A stretch of DNA of 64,000 nucleotides from NCBI GenBank assembly GCA_017477555.1, contig JAFUVK010000019.1:1-64000 (forward strand), read 5' to 3'. A model generated the notes under the pieces. That model had not been told where the DNA came from. It worked only from the letters and a program-made list of their open reading frames with translations, and made no database searches. Shown here in pieces: positions 7,549 to 17,443 of this stretch. A program made the position numbers and the translations under genes. Each line of letters begins with the position of its first letter. Position 1 is the first letter of the stretch. This stretch comes from Muribaculaceae bacterium (GTDB lineage: Bacteria > Bacteroidota > Bacteroidia > Bacteroidales > Muribaculaceae).

Positions 7549-8432
7549 AGCAGTGCGATTGCAATTTTCTTAATCAGATAGAACAGGGCTATCAGAGCCG
7601 CCAGCACGGCCAGCAGAAACAGTGCCGGACTCTGGTTGTAGAGGTCAATCACCTTGTTCATCATCGTCTCCTGGTAGGCATCGGGGCGCTGGTCGCGCAT
7701 CATGGCGCTAGTCATCTCCTCGGGGGTGATGTCGGTGTTGAAGTCTGCCGCCTCCAGTGTGTCGAACGCCGTGGCGGCCATCGTCAGTTCCACCCCTATG
7801 TAGTCACGGGAGCCCATGGCGCGGGTCGAGTGCAGCCGGATGCAGCCGTCATCCAGGCCGCCCCGGGCGCATCCCCTCACCTTCAGCTCCATGATGTCGT
7901 CGCTTGCAAGGTGGCCGTCGGCATGCGATATGGTGGCGCTAGCCATCTGTGTGGGCAGCGAGGCACTGCTGACGAACAGCGGCAGATTCAGCACCACCTG
8001 CTCGGCGTTGCGGGGGCGAACCACCATCGTGGCAGTGTAGCGCACCGTGTAGCGGTGATGTCCTTTCTGGCCTATGCCCCAGCAGAGCTGATAGATGCCG
8101 GCATCGACAACAAGTCCGCAATGTTGGGCTTTGTCGGCAGCGGTTGCGTCGGGATTCCAGTAGCCGTCGACGGTGAACGCGTTGCCGTTCTCGCTCACCG
8201 CGATGTCGCGGATTTTACCAAAGTAACGGGTATCGTAGGTGTTGAACAGCTCGCTCACTTGGTCGGAGCCCACCTGCACGTCCCACACCTCGGTGATGTG
8301 TGCGCTGCCGTTGCGTTGTAGCTCCACGTTGACGTTGATACTGTTCATGGCCACATCGCCGGCCCAGACCCAGCATGCTGTCGCTACCAGCAGGCAAGCC
8401 GCCAGTGCTTGCCTGAATGAGTGCGGAGCCAT
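7545..8432 (-). CDS. DUF2207-type N-terminal domain protein, single membrane anchor
   Basis: 295 aa from the ATG at 8432 (MAPHSFRQAL), five bases after the lemA stop; longer in-frame starts would run into lemA. Signal peptide to about residue 24 (WVWAG). The extracytoplasmic region has QLCWGIGQKGHHRYTVRY, the same motif as its neighbour, so it is a DUF2207 paralogue. It ends in one transmembrane helix (LFLLAVLAALIALFYLIKK) and lacks the cytoplasmic half and Gly/Ser tail of the downstream gene. It looks like a duplicated, shortened copy that works in the same complex; that is inference. Confidence 0.8.
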   Translation of the reverse strand: MAPHSFRQALAACLLVATACWVWAGDVAMNSINVNVELQRNGSAHITEVWDVQVGSDQVSELFNTYDTRYFGKIRDIAVSENGNAFTVDGYWNPDATAADKAQHCGLVVDAGIYQLCWGIGQKGHHRYTVRYTATMVVRPRNAEQVVLNLPLFVSSASLPTQMASATISHADGHLASDDIMELKVRGCARGGLDDGCIRLHSTRAMGSRDYIGVELTMAATAFDTLEAADFNTDITPEEMTSAMMRDQRPDAYQETMMNKVIDLYNQSPALFLLAVLAALIALFYLIKKIAIALL

Positions 8433-8436
8433 GGTA

Positions 8437-9009
8437 TCAGGTGTTAGGAAACAGATCGGGCATCGACTTCTTCTGCTGGTCATCGACAGTGAAGTATTCG
8501 CGCTCGCCGAAGTGCAGCATGCCGGCCACAAACGAGCTGGGCCACTGGCGCACGGCGCGGTTCATCTTGGTGGCCGAGTCGTTATAGACCATGCGGCTCA
8601 GTCGCACGTTCTCCTCATAGCCGCGAATGGAGTCCATCGTCTTGAGGAACATGCCGTCGGCCTTGAGGTTGGGATAGGCCTCGCTGATGGCCATCAGGCG
8701 TGACAACACGCTGCTGATTTCGCCCTCCTGGGCGTTGACATCGGCGGCGGTGGTGATGGGTGCCTGTCGGCGTTGAGCAATTACATTGATCAGTGTCTCG
8801 CTCTCATGCTTGGCGTAGGCACTGGCTGTCTTAGCCATCGCCAGCAGGGCATCCCAGCGGCTGTTGAGTTGCACCTCGATTTGTCCTAAGGCGTTCTTGC
8901 AATTCTCGTCTAGCGTCACCAGCGAGCGTTGAGTACTGAAGATGTACAAGGCAATGGCGATGACAATGAATATCACCAGCCCCAGCAGGATAACTAATGC
9001 AATAACCAT
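8437..9009 (-). CDS. lemA: LemA family protein
   Basis: 190 aa. One N-terminal transmembrane helix (about 1-25) followed by the family's helical domain: ALGQIEVQLNSRWDALLAM, then AQEGEISSVLSRLMAISEAYPNLKAD, and ENVRLSRMVYNDSATKMNRA (a variant of the NxARxxYNxxVxxYN motif). LemA proteins are membrane-associated and of unknown biochemical role. It is the first gene of a tight operon with two DUF2207 genes. Confidence 0.92.
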   Translation of the reverse strand: MVIALVILLGLVIFIVIAIALYIFSTQRSLVTLDENCKNALGQIEVQLNSRWDALLAMAKTASAYAKHESETLINVIAQRRQAPITTAADVNAQEGEISSVLSRLMAISEAYPNLKADGMFLKTMDSIRGYEENVRLSRMVYNDSATKMNRAVRQWPSSFVAGMLHFGEREYFTVDDQQKKSMPDLFPNT

Positions 9010-9044
9010 ATTGATTGATTTTTAGTGAGTAATTTTCAAGTTTG

Positions 9045-9079
9045 CAAATATACGTATTTTCTTCGAATCTTTCCCCAAA
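9045..9079 (-). promoter_or_regulatory. candidate promoter of lemA operon
   Basis: Minus-strand -7 box TATATTTG (9045-9052) about 36 bases before the lemA ATG; a TTTG lies 23 bases upstream (9076-9079), slightly longer than the usual 19-21. Confidence 0.45.
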
Positions 9080-9207
9080 AGATTGCAGAAAAATGTGCGT
9101 CATCTTTTTTTGTTGATAATTGTTAGGATATTTTCGTTTTTTGCCGTATTTTTGCGGTATCCAAAAGTGGAAAATTTACTTTGTTACTAACCAAAAACAC
9201 TGTTTTT

Positions 9208-12200
9208 ATGATGAAAGTCAATCAAATCAGACAGCTGGGGCTGGTGCTGGCGGCCATCATCGGCATGAACCAGGCCAGTGCTCAAGATGGGCAGCCAGTG
9301 GCCGTCAACGGCACGGCCAACTTCTCGTCGGTGAGCCTGTCATGGCAGGCTCCTTCGTCGCCAGTAACCATCCAGTGGCACAACGGTGAGGACTACAATG
9401 GCATGGACGGCCGACCTTTGGAGGCTGGTGGACCCAGCGTCATCTATGCCGCCAATAAGTTTGCGCCCACGCATCTGGCGGCAATGGTCGGTCAGACCAT
9501 TGAGTCAATCTCGTTCTATGAATACCGCCCGGTGAGCCGAGTCAATGTGCAGATTTATCAGGACAAGCAGCTGGTGGTCGATCAGGTGGCCGACTTGTCG
9601 AACTACCAGAAGGACTCGTGGCGCACCGTGGTGCTCCAGCACCCCTACGTAGTGCCTCGTGACAAGGAGGTGATGATTGTAGCCCGCATTGAGGCCGGAC
9701 ATAACGTGTCGTTCATAGCCATCACCGACCGCGCTCCGCAACCGGGCAAAGGCGATGTCTACAGCTATGATGGCAACACGTGGTATCAGGGTGCTCCGGG
9801 CGACTTCCTGGTCACGGCCAATGTCAAGAACAACTTTACCGGCGAGCCCGACGGATATAACATCTACCGCGACGGCACCAAGGTCAATGCGGAGCTTGTC
9901 ACCGACCTGAGCTATGAGCTGACCGATGAGCCCGACGGGCTACACAGCTATGCCGTGTCGGCTGTCTATGCCGACGGTGAGCGTCAGGCCTATCCTATAG
10001 AGCTCAACGTGGTGGCGGCGAGCAATCTGGCCGCACCGGCGTCGACCTTTTCGGGCGAGACCGATGAGCTGATCGGACTGCTCAGCTGGACGGCACCGCT
10101 CAAGGGCGGCGATGTGCTCAGTTGGAGCGGTGATGTGATGGGCAACCACATAGGAGGCACCGCGTCGACCAACACCAAGGTGTGGGTCAAGCAGGAGTTT
10201 GATCGTAACGACATGCTGGCCTTCCAGAACTACACACTCGATGCCATCAGTGCCTATGTGGCCGAGAAAGAGATTATCACGGCCACCATCTTTGTGATGC
10301 GCGACGGCAAGATCGTGTTCTCGCAAGTGGTGCCCGACAGTGTGGTGCAGGCCATACAAGCACCGGGATGGCTGAAGATGGACCTGGGCATGCCCTACAA
10401 GATGGAGACAGGCCACACCTATGCCTACGGTGTGTATTACACCCACACCCCCAAGACTCACCCCGTGGGTGTGGACAACACCGCCGAGGTCAATGTCAAG
10501 GGCAACTCGTTCTCGGTGTCTTCGCCCAGCAGTTCATCGTTCAATGCCAGCAACCCGTCGTGGAAGACGCTCAAATCGGGCAACATTCCGGGCAACTTTA
10601 TGCTCAAGGCTCATGTGAGTCCTGTGGGCGATGCCACCGAGCCGCTCGATGTGGCGGGCTATGATCTGTATCGCGACGGCAACCTGATTGAGTCCGACAT
10701 CACCGGCCTCGACTATCTGGACGAAGTGCCCGAGCCGGGCATCCACAACTATCGGCTGGTCGCCAAGTATGCCGGTGGCAAGGTGGGTAGCGACATGACG
10801 CTCGCGCTGACTTACGCTATGCCGGCGGCCTACGCCGCACCGCTCATTGTCAAGAGCGAGTTCGACCGCCAGAGTCGGCAGGTCGACCTGGCATGGAGTA
10901 CCGAGGCGGCCACGCTGCAGAAGTATGGCACACCGAGCTACATGGTGGGCTTCGACGAGGACATGACCGCTATGGTGGGAGCAAAATTCACGGCAGCCGA
11001 GTTGCAGCCCTATGTGGGATATAAGTTCGGCAGCATCAAGTTCGGAGTGGGGTCGGCGCTGGACTTCGCCCTGCAGATTCGCACCGGCGACAATCAGGTG
11101 CTGTGGAGCATGGACTTCGCGCAAGATGACATCCAGCCCTTGGCTCTCTACACGCTCAATATCCCCGACGACGTGCGCATCCCCGAGGGCAAAGACATCT
11201 ATCTGGCCTATAGTGCCACGCTGCCCGGTGGACAAAGCCCCATCCTGATTGATGATGGCCCGCTCGCCGAGGGTGGTGCCATGATCAGCCTCACCGGCGG
11301 TGCCAACTGGATGAAGTTGGGCACCATCAACCCCGACTACAACAACTATAACGTGGTGATTGGTGCCACCATCATGCCGGCCGAGACACCTGCCCAGGGT
11401 GTGGGACTGGTGCAGCTCGGCGAGGTTGCCCGTCGCCTGCACGCCGTCACGCTCAGTGGTGCCCAGGCGCGCGAGGGTCTGGCCATCGAGGCTGCCCGTC
11501 CGTCCGAGCCGGCACACCGCGCCCTGGCCCGCAAGGCCGGTTCGCCCCGTGCCGCTTCCTATCGCGTGTATCGCAACAACCAGCTCTATCAGTCCACAGC
11601 TCAGACCACTTTCAGCGAGGTGCTCGACAAGTGGGGCGTAGTGGAGTACTACGTGACCGCCATCTACGACAATGGTTGGGAGTCGCCTGCCAGCAAAGTG
11701 GTGAGCATCGACAACCCCATCGACCAACTCTCGCCCGCACCGTTCGACCTGCGTGGTGAGCAGCACGACGGCAATCTGAACCTGTCGTGGACAGCTCCGG
11801 GCGATGTGCAAGAGGCCAACTATTTCACCGACGTGACTCAAGACCTGGCACTGGGACTGACCCACAGCTCGGGCAAGGTGACCAGCTACCAAGCCATCCG
11901 TTTCGGCACCGACACACTGCCCGATATGGTGGGCAAGACGCTGACTCACATCAAGTTTAAGCTGTCGGCCGAGGTGAGCGCCGCCACTGTGGTGGTAATG
12001 CTGGGCGACAACATCATCTATGAGCAGGAGGTCGACAATCCCGTTGTGGGATGGAATGTGGTGCGGCTCAACCAGCCCTATACCATCGGCGAGGGCTTGA
12101 CCCTGCCGGTGGGCATCGGCTACAGCGCGTCCTACACTTCGGGCACACGCTGCCTTACCCTTGACCCGGGCGCAGCCCGTCCAATGGTCAACGATGTGAT

Positions 12201-12681
12201 CTCGACCACACTCGAGGCTGGATACTGGTATTCGCTCATGACCAAGTACAAGCAGAACTATGGTTGGCGCATCAGTGGCGTGCTGCAGACACCCGACCAG
12301 CACCTGGCCGGGAACAAGGCTCCGCGTCGGGGTGTAGACGGCTTAACCTACAACGTCTACCGTGACGGCCAGCTCGTGGCCGACGGCATCACAGCCACAA
12401 GCTATGTGGTGGCTGCGGCTCAGGCGGGCCATTACACCGTCACGGCCACCACGGCTGGCACTGAGAGTGCACCCTCCAATGCCGTGTGCTACGGTCTCTC
12501 GGAGCGTGGCGATGTCACCGGCGACGGTAAGGTCGACATTGCCGACGTCAATGGCATCATCAACATCATGCTGGGCAAAGCCCAGACGACAGCGACCGCC
12601 GACATCACCGGCGACGGTAAGGTCGACATCGCCGATGTCAACGCCGCCATCAACATCATGCTGGGGCATCCTGTAAAATAA
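9208..12681 (+). CDS. large secreted FN3-repeat adhesin-like protein with C-terminal dockerin
   Basis: 1157 aa from ATGATG at 9208; the upstream TTG at 9181 is unlikely. Signal peptide to about residue 26 (NQASAQ). Four fibronectin-III-like modules share a YN(I/V)YRDG motif (near residues 215, 482, 782, 1045) and alternate with jelly-roll-like domains of about 200 residues, an arrangement recalling the haemagglutinin/adhesin part of gingipains. The C-terminus (about 1100-1155) is a duplicated type-I dockerin repeat, GDVTGDGKVDIADVNGIINI and DITGDGKVDIADVNAAINI. No catalytic domain is visible. It probably acts at the cell surface as a scaffold or ligand-binding protein. A weak -7 box TATTTTTG stands about 50 bases upstream of the ATG. 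Confidence 0.8.
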   Translation: MMKVNQIRQLGLVLAAIIGMNQASAQDGQPVAVNGTANFSSVSLSWQAPSSPVTIQWHNGEDYNGMDGRPLEAGGPSVIYAANKFAPTHLAAMVGQTIESISFYEYRPVSRVNVQIYQDKQLVVDQVADLSNYQKDSWRTVVLQHPYVVPRDKEVMIVARIEAGHNVSFIAITDRAPQPGKGDVYSYDGNTWYQGAPGDFLVTANVKNNFTGEPDGYNIYRDGTKVNAELVTDLSYELTDEPDGLHSYAVSAVYADGERQAYPIELNVVAASNLAAPASTFSGETDELIGLLSWTAPLKGGDVLSWSGDVMGNHIGGTASTNTKVWVKQEFDRNDMLAFQNYTLDAISAYVAEKEIITATIFVMRDGKIVFSQVVPDSVVQAIQAPGWLKMDLGMPYKMETGHTYAYGVYYTHTPKTHPVGVDNTAEVNVKGNSFSVSSPSSSSFNASNPSWKTLKSGNIPGNFMLKAHVSPVGDATEPLDVAGYDLYRDGNLIESDITGLDYLDEVPEPGIHNYRLVAKYAGGKVGSDMTLALTYAMPAAYAAPLIVKSEFDRQSRQVDLAWSTEAATLQKYGTPSYMVGFDEDMTAMVGAKFTAAELQPYVGYKFGSIKFGVGSALDFALQIRTGDNQVLWSMDFAQDDIQPLALYTLNIPDDVRIPEGKDIYLAYSATLPGGQSPILIDDGPLAEGGAMISLTGGANWMKLGTINPDYNNYNVVIGATIMPAETPAQGVGLVQLGEVARRLHAVTLSGAQAREGLAIEAARPSEPAHRALARKAGSPRAASYRVYRNNQLYQSTAQTTFSEVLDKWGVVEYYVTAIYDNGWESPASKVVSIDNPIDQLSPAPFDLRGEQHDGNLNLSWTAPGDVQEANYFTDVTQDLALGLTHSSGKVTSYQAIRFGTDTLPDMVGKTLTHIKFKLSAEVSAATVVVMLGDNIIYEQEVDNPVVGWNVVRLNQPYTIGEGLTLPVGIGYSASYTSGTRCLTLDPGAARPMVNDVISTTLEAGYWYSLMTKYKQNYGWRISGVLQTPDQHLAGNKAPRRGVDGLTYNVYRDGQLVADGITATSYVVAAAQAGHYTVTATTAGTESAPSNAVCYGLSERGDVTGDGKVDIADVNGIINIMLGKAQTTATADITGDGKVDIADVNAAINIMLGHPVK

Positions 12682-12706
12682 CGACCAGTAGCATTCTGTA
12701 AAACCC

Positions 12707-12746
12707 AAGCACCCACGGGCCACAACACCTAGGCCCGTGGGTGCTT
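12707..12746. terminator. perfect 15-bp stem hairpin after the FN3-dockerin gene
   Basis: AAGCACCCACGGGCC (12707-12721) and its exact reverse complement (12732-12746) with a 10-base loop, 26 bases after the stop. There is no T-run, so termination by the usual mechanism is uncertain; it may act as a transcript-end stabiliser. The rest of the gap to 12946 shows no gene. Confidence 0.55.
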
Positions 12747-12946
12747 CATCTCATGGATCAGTGACCTGCGCGGTGCCTCAGGAGCAGATTTTGATGCCCC
12801 CGCCACCAGAGGAACAACAGGCGAGGGGGTCAAGGGTGAATGCCGTCGCTACCTTGAGCACCGATGATGCAGAGGTGACCGCAGGGGTCATTTCCTTAAA
12901 AACGAGGTGAGGATTTATAAATCCGACACTCGTTACGAGCCGATTT

Positions 12947-12978
12947 CTTGCACGTTTCGCACCGCTCGCCTACCTTTG
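12947..12978 (+). promoter_or_regulatory. candidate promoter of the LRR gene
   Basis: CTTG (12947-12950), 20 bases, TACCTTTG (12971-12978). The ATG is about 98 bases downstream, giving a leader of some 90 nt. Confidence 0.55.
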
Positions 12979-13076
12979 CACTAGCAACCCGCCCCCAATA
13001 GCCACTGCTCACGCCGATGGAGCAGATAAAAGGTAGAAATCACTATAACCTATTTATTAACTATAAAAAATTTGAG

Positions 13077-15035
13077 ATGATGAAAAAGAAACTACTCCTG
13101 TTGTTTGCCTTGGCCCTGGTGGCCACCGCAACCGCGCTCGCCGATGTCGAGATCAACGAGGCAAACTTTCCCGACCCCGTCTTCCGCGAGTGGGTCACTC
13201 TGTGGGACACCGACAGCAGTGGCGCACTGAGCGACCAAGAATTGTTTGATGCAGGTGGCGATCCTCAAAACCCTGAGCAAGAACCTCATGCTATCTTCCT
13301 TAATAATAAAGGCATAACTAACCTAAAAGGAATTGAGCATTTCAAATACTGCACATATCTGAACATAACCGGTAACCAAATCAAGGATGTCGATGTCTCT
13401 GCTTTGCCTGATTTGGGAACCATATCGTGTTATGGAATTGGTCTTGAGTCGATTCAGTTTCATCCTAATCTAAGCCGCTTGCTCGCTTACAGCAACAACC
13501 TGACTGAACTAAACATTCCTGAAAACTCTCTCCTGACCGAGATGATTCTGGATAACAATCAATTGACTCACCTGGTTCTTCCAAATCTGGCATCTCTCAT
13601 TTTCTTGCAAATCAAAAACAACCCATTGGTAGAGTTGGATGTGGCAAACGCACCTAATTTAGCTACACTGGATTGCTGCATCGGACAGCTAGAGACAATC
13701 AACCTGTCTAACAACCGTGAGCTTGTTACCCTCTACGCCAACGGCAACAAGCTCAACACTCTCGACCTGTCTCACAACACAAAAATTCAGCGCTTATATT
13801 TGAACTCAAACAATCTCACCAAACTAGACGTAAGCCCTCAAACCGAATTGCGGTGGTTATATGTTGCTTATAACCCGCTTGAGACGCTAATAATGGGGAA
13901 CAATCGCAAGATGGAAATCATGGTTGTGGCATTCACAAACTTGGAAGATCTAGATCTATCCAGCTGCATCGGAATGACTCATCTTGTGGCTCCAGGCAAC
14001 AAGTTCAAACAGATTGATCTATCAAAGAATATCTCTCTTAATGAGCTGGATCTCAGCAGCAATCAGATTAAAGAGTTGGACATTAGCAATAGCCCGTATT
14101 TGATGCGTGTTTTGTTGCATAACAATCAGATGGAAAAACTCAAATTCACTCCAGGAATGACGGGGATAATGATGACACTCTTCAATAATCAGTTTAAGGA
14201 TGAAGCCCTAGATGAAATATATAAGTCTATGGTATTCATGACCGAAAACTTAGGTGGCCTGGCTGCTTGGGTATATAACGATAATAATGATTATATTGAG
14301 GGCAATGAGTTTAACTACACTTATACTACAGCTTTGGGGCAAGGATTAGAAATGGGATTTGGTTGTACGTTATTCCCCTATTCGGGTAATCCCGAAGATG
14401 TTACTCTTGACAACATGTTCGAAGTCTTGCCCATGCAGATGGATCAATTATATGATGGCTGTCCATCTGTCGTTTTAGATGAGAATGGGTACGCTACTTT
14501 CAGTTGCCTTGCACCGATGAACCTGGATAATGTCTATGGCCCCAAAATCTACAAGGTCGAGATGGCCGAGGGGAATAGGGCACAATTGTCAGAAGCCACA
14601 GGGCAAGTTGATGCTGAAACAGGCATCGTGCTAATTGGCCAACCCGGGGAGGAAGTTTATATACCTTCGGCGGTATTTGACTGGATGTCGTCAGGATGGG
14701 TTTGCAGCCCCTTAGAAAACAATCTGCTTGCCGGGAATTTAACCAAGCGCACATTCTCTGCAGGTGAGGCCTACGTTCTCAAGGATGGCAAGTTTGTGCT
14801 GACCCAGGAGGGCGAGGAGCTGCCGTGTCACACCGCTTATCTGCCTGCCGATGCTGTGATCAATGGCGCCAACACATTGTGGCTGGCGGGTGACGGCTTG
14901 ACGGGCGTGGAGGACATCGTGGCTCCCACCGGCAATGACGACGCTCCCATCTACGATGTGATGGGCCGCCGTGTCATCAACCCGCAGGCCGGTGGCATCT
15001 ACATCCAAAACGGCCGAAAGTTCATTGCTAAATAA
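13077..15035 (+). CDS. secreted leucine-rich-repeat protein
   Basis: 652 aa from ATGATG at 13077. Signal peptide MMKKKLLLLFALALVATATA followed by an internalin-like LRR domain (about 60-380) with many N-x-L-x-x-L-D(L/V)S units such as LNTLDLSHNTKIQRLYLNSN. An EF-hand-like stretch, DTDSSGALSDQE, lies near residue 45-56. The C-terminal ~40 residues (IYDVMGRRVINPQAGGIYIQ..) match a module frequent at the ends of secreted Bacteroidales proteins and are probably an export or surface-anchoring signal. The central LRR part is noticeably AT-richer than both ends, as if the repeat region had a separate origin. Ligand unknown. Confidence 0.8.
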   Translation: MMKKKLLLLFALALVATATALADVEINEANFPDPVFREWVTLWDTDSSGALSDQELFDAGGDPQNPEQEPHAIFLNNKGITNLKGIEHFKYCTYLNITGNQIKDVDVSALPDLGTISCYGIGLESIQFHPNLSRLLAYSNNLTELNIPENSLLTEMILDNNQLTHLVLPNLASLIFLQIKNNPLVELDVANAPNLATLDCCIGQLETINLSNNRELVTLYANGNKLNTLDLSHNTKIQRLYLNSNNLTKLDVSPQTELRWLYVAYNPLETLIMGNNRKMEIMVVAFTNLEDLDLSSCIGMTHLVAPGNKFKQIDLSKNISLNELDLSSNQIKELDISNSPYLMRVLLHNNQMEKLKFTPGMTGIMMTLFNNQFKDEALDEIYKSMVFMTENLGGLAAWVYNDNNDYIEGNEFNYTYTTALGQGLEMGFGCTLFPYSGNPEDVTLDNMFEVLPMQMDQLYDGCPSVVLDENGYATFSCLAPMNLDNVYGPKIYKVEMAEGNRAQLSEATGQVDAETGIVLIGQPGEEVYIPSAVFDWMSSGWVCSPLENNLLAGNLTKRTFSAGEAYVLKDGKFVLTQEGEELPCHTAYLPADAVINGANTLWLAGDGLTGVEDIVAPTGNDDAPIYDVMGRRVINPQAGGIYIQNGRKFIAK

Positions 15036-15050
15036 ATCATTTTAAATCAT

Positions 15051-15115
15051 AGTCCACAGATTACACAGATCAAGCAGAGAAAAAACTGATGAATACAGTG
15101 TGTAATCTGTGGACT
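15051..15115. repeat. inverted repeat made of CACAGATTACACAGAT words
   Basis: AGTCCACAGATTACAC (15051-15066) is exactly complemented by 15100-15115 with a 33-base loop. It lies between the LRR and M6 protease genes, the downstream arm ending about 10 bases before the next ATG, so it could influence readthrough or translation of that gene. Same design, different words, at 32131-32200, 50844-50906 and 63118-63167. Confidence 0.7.
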
Positions 15116-15125
15116 TAAAATCATA

Positions 15126-17321
15126 ATGAAGAAGATATTATCAATAGCGTGCATGATGTGGTGTGCATTGTGCATTTTCAGGACGGGTGCGGTGCCGGCC
15201 TATCCGCATCTGGTGGCTGTGACACAACCCGACGGCAGCACGGTCACGCTGCAGCTGCATGGCGACGAGTTCTACCACTTCACCACCACTGCCGATGGCT
15301 ATACTGTGCTGAAAAATCAACAAGGCACCTGGGAATATGCCCGGCTGGACGCAGGCTACCTGGTCTCGACCGGGGTGCAGGTACACGATGCCACCGCACG
15401 CGGCGACAGCGAGCGAGCCTTGCTCGCCACGCTAGGCCAGTATCTCACCGACCGTGAGCAAGTGGGACAGAGCAAGGCCCAGCGCGTCAAGCGCGATCGG
15501 GCAAATGTAACGAGTACACCAATCGACCAGTCTGAATTCCGCGGACTTGTCATTCTAGTGAACTATAAGGATGTGAAATTCAATCGAAGTGATGCCCATG
15601 ACTTCTATGACCGCATGGTCAACGAGCGCAATTATACAGGCTATGTCAACGAGGACGGCACAGTCGACCAATGGTGCCAATTTACAGGCTCCGTTCACGA
15701 CTACTTTTATGACCAGTCGGGTGGGCGGTTTGAACCAGAATTTGATATTGTGGGGCCTGTTGAGATAAATTATAGCGCTTATGATGCAGGCTCACATTAT
15801 AGGCAAATATTCCAGTCAGTATTGATGGCGGCTAACTCACAAGTCGATTTCAGCATCTATGACAACAATAGCGACGGTGTGGTTGATAATGTGTTTTTTC
15901 TGGTTGCCGGTTGGGGGGCTAATTACACTGGCAATAGCGACAATCTTCTATGGCCACACGAAAACAATCGACTGATGAGTATTAAATTGGATGGTGTCAG
16001 CTTCGACACCTATGCTTGCTCAACAGAAATGCTCTCACCCGAAGGGAATGTGTTTTTTGACGGCATTGGGTCTATCTGTCATGAGTTTAGCCATGTTCTT
16101 GGCTTGGTTGACTTGTATGATACCGATTATAATGACAGCGGTGGTCGAAGTCACGACCCAAGCAGATGGGATGTGATGGCGTTAGGTTATTTCAACAATG
16201 AAGGTCGTACGCCTGCGGCCTATACTCTCTATGAGCGTTATGCGCTGGGATGGGCCACACCTACCGAACTGAATGAAGTGGGCGATTACACCCTGCAGGC
16301 ACTGGAGCAGAGCAACCAGGGCTTCAGGCTGAACACAGGCACCGACAACGAGTACTTCCTGCTCGAGAACCGTCAGCCTGTCAAGTGGGATGCCGCCCTG
16401 CCCGGGCATGGCATGCTCATCTTCCGCGTCGACTCGACCAACGTCACAGTGTGGGAGCAAAACCAGGTCAACTGCGACCCCGCCCACAACTACTATGAGC
16501 TGCTGCGTGCCGGCGGCTCGACCAGCGGCGACAACGGCAGCGACCCCTATCCGGGCAGCAATGAGCAGACCATCTGCTCGAACTACAAGTTGTGCTCATG
16601 GTCGGGCGAGCCCAGCCCCTGGATGCTGACCGACATCACCGAGGCCGATGACGGCACCATCACCTTCGGCATGATGGATGTGAGCCAGATGCAGACCCTG
16701 GTCGAGACATTCGACAGGATGGAGGTGACCACTGCCAACTCAGAGCAGACGGGCGACATCGCCACATGGAAGCTCATCGGCAGCAAGGTGCAGAGCGTGG
16801 ATGACGGCAAGCAGGTGGCCCTGTTCTATCCCAGCAACATCACCATGACCACGCCCGTGAGCCGCAACATCACCCGAGTGTCATTCGAGGTCAGCAACAC
16901 CTCGTCGACCGAGGCCCACATCAGCTTGTTCTATTCGACCGACGGGGGCAACACGTGGAGCAATGCCACCGACGATCAGGGCAACAAATACTATGCCGTG
17001 GCGGGCAATAGCAAGAACATCATCGACTGGATGGGGGCAGGCTTCGGGGCATCGCAGCAGGTGCGCTTCCGCATCGGCATGATTCTGGGCAACAAGACCA
17101 TCCCCTGCCGGGTCGACAACTTCACCCTCTACTACAACGACAGTGAGGCACAGACCGGCGACCTCAATGGCGACGGCACGGTCGACGTCACCGACATCAA
17201 CACGCTCATCAACATCATCCTGGGCAAGTCTGAGCAGCAGAGAGATGCCGACATCAACGGCGACGGCACGGTCGACGTGACCGACGTCAACATGCTCATT
17301 AACATCATCCTGCGCAAGTAG
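15126..17321 (+). CDS. secreted M6-family metalloprotease with C-terminal dockerin
   Basis: 731 aa. Signal peptide to about residue 23 (RTGAVPA). The catalytic zinc site HEFSHVLGLVDLYD starts at residue 319 (H319, E320, H323, with the downstream GxxD), and R-G-L-V-I-L-V-N-Y at about 140 is the start of the M6 domain. A jelly-roll-like C-terminal domain (about 520-670) precedes a dockerin pair (677-731): GDLNGDGTVDVTDINTLINI and DINGDGTVDVTDVNMLINI. It is presumably a surface or secreted peptidase; substrate unknown. No own promoter is obvious, and the intergenic inverted repeat lies immediately upstream. Confidence 0.87.
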   Translation: MKKILSIACMMWCALCIFRTGAVPAYPHLVAVTQPDGSTVTLQLHGDEFYHFTTTADGYTVLKNQQGTWEYARLDAGYLVSTGVQVHDATARGDSERALLATLGQYLTDREQVGQSKAQRVKRDRANVTSTPIDQSEFRGLVILVNYKDVKFNRSDAHDFYDRMVNERNYTGYVNEDGTVDQWCQFTGSVHDYFYDQSGGRFEPEFDIVGPVEINYSAYDAGSHYRQIFQSVLMAANSQVDFSIYDNNSDGVVDNVFFLVAGWGANYTGNSDNLLWPHENNRLMSIKLDGVSFDTYACSTEMLSPEGNVFFDGIGSICHEFSHVLGLVDLYDTDYNDSGGRSHDPSRWDVMALGYFNNEGRTPAAYTLYERYALGWATPTELNEVGDYTLQALEQSNQGFRLNTGTDNEYFLLENRQPVKWDAALPGHGMLIFRVDSTNVTVWEQNQVNCDPAHNYYELLRAGGSTSGDNGSDPYPGSNEQTICSNYKLCSWSGEPSPWMLTDITEADDGTITFGMMDVSQMQTLVETFDRMEVTTANSEQTGDIATWKLIGSKVQSVDDGKQVALFYPSNITMTTPVSRNITRVSFEVSNTSSTEAHISLFYSTDGGNTWSNATDDQGNKYYAVAGNSKNIIDWMGAGFGASQQVRFRIGMILGNKTIPCRVDNFTLYYNDSEAQTGDLNGDGTVDVTDINTLINIILGKSEQQRDADINGDGTVDVTDVNMLINIILRK

Positions 17322-17392
17322 TTCTTGCCCCATTTGAGTCACAGAACCATCGCCCGGCCAGCAGAAGCACTATGCCCCTTTCGGCCACACAA

Positions 17393-17423
17393 TTTGTGGT
17401 TTGCAAGAATTTTAGTACTTTTG
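17393..17423 (+). promoter_or_regulatory. promoter of TPR-AraC regulator gene
   Basis: Exact Bacteroidetes form: TTTG (17393-17396), 19 bases, TACTTTTG (17416-17423); the ATG follows 20 bases later. Confidence 0.75.
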
Positions 17424-17443
17424 CAAGCGATTTCTGATTGTTG

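Noticed and set aside
10534..12303. 589-codon open frame on the minus strand
   Set aside because: Mirror of the FN3-dockerin gene; no recognisable domains, and the repeated composition follows the opposite strand.
12707..12746. Riboswitch or attenuator before the LRR gene
   Set aside because: Only a simple perfect hairpin is visible and it lies upstream of the LRR promoter, so it belongs to the end of the preceding gene.
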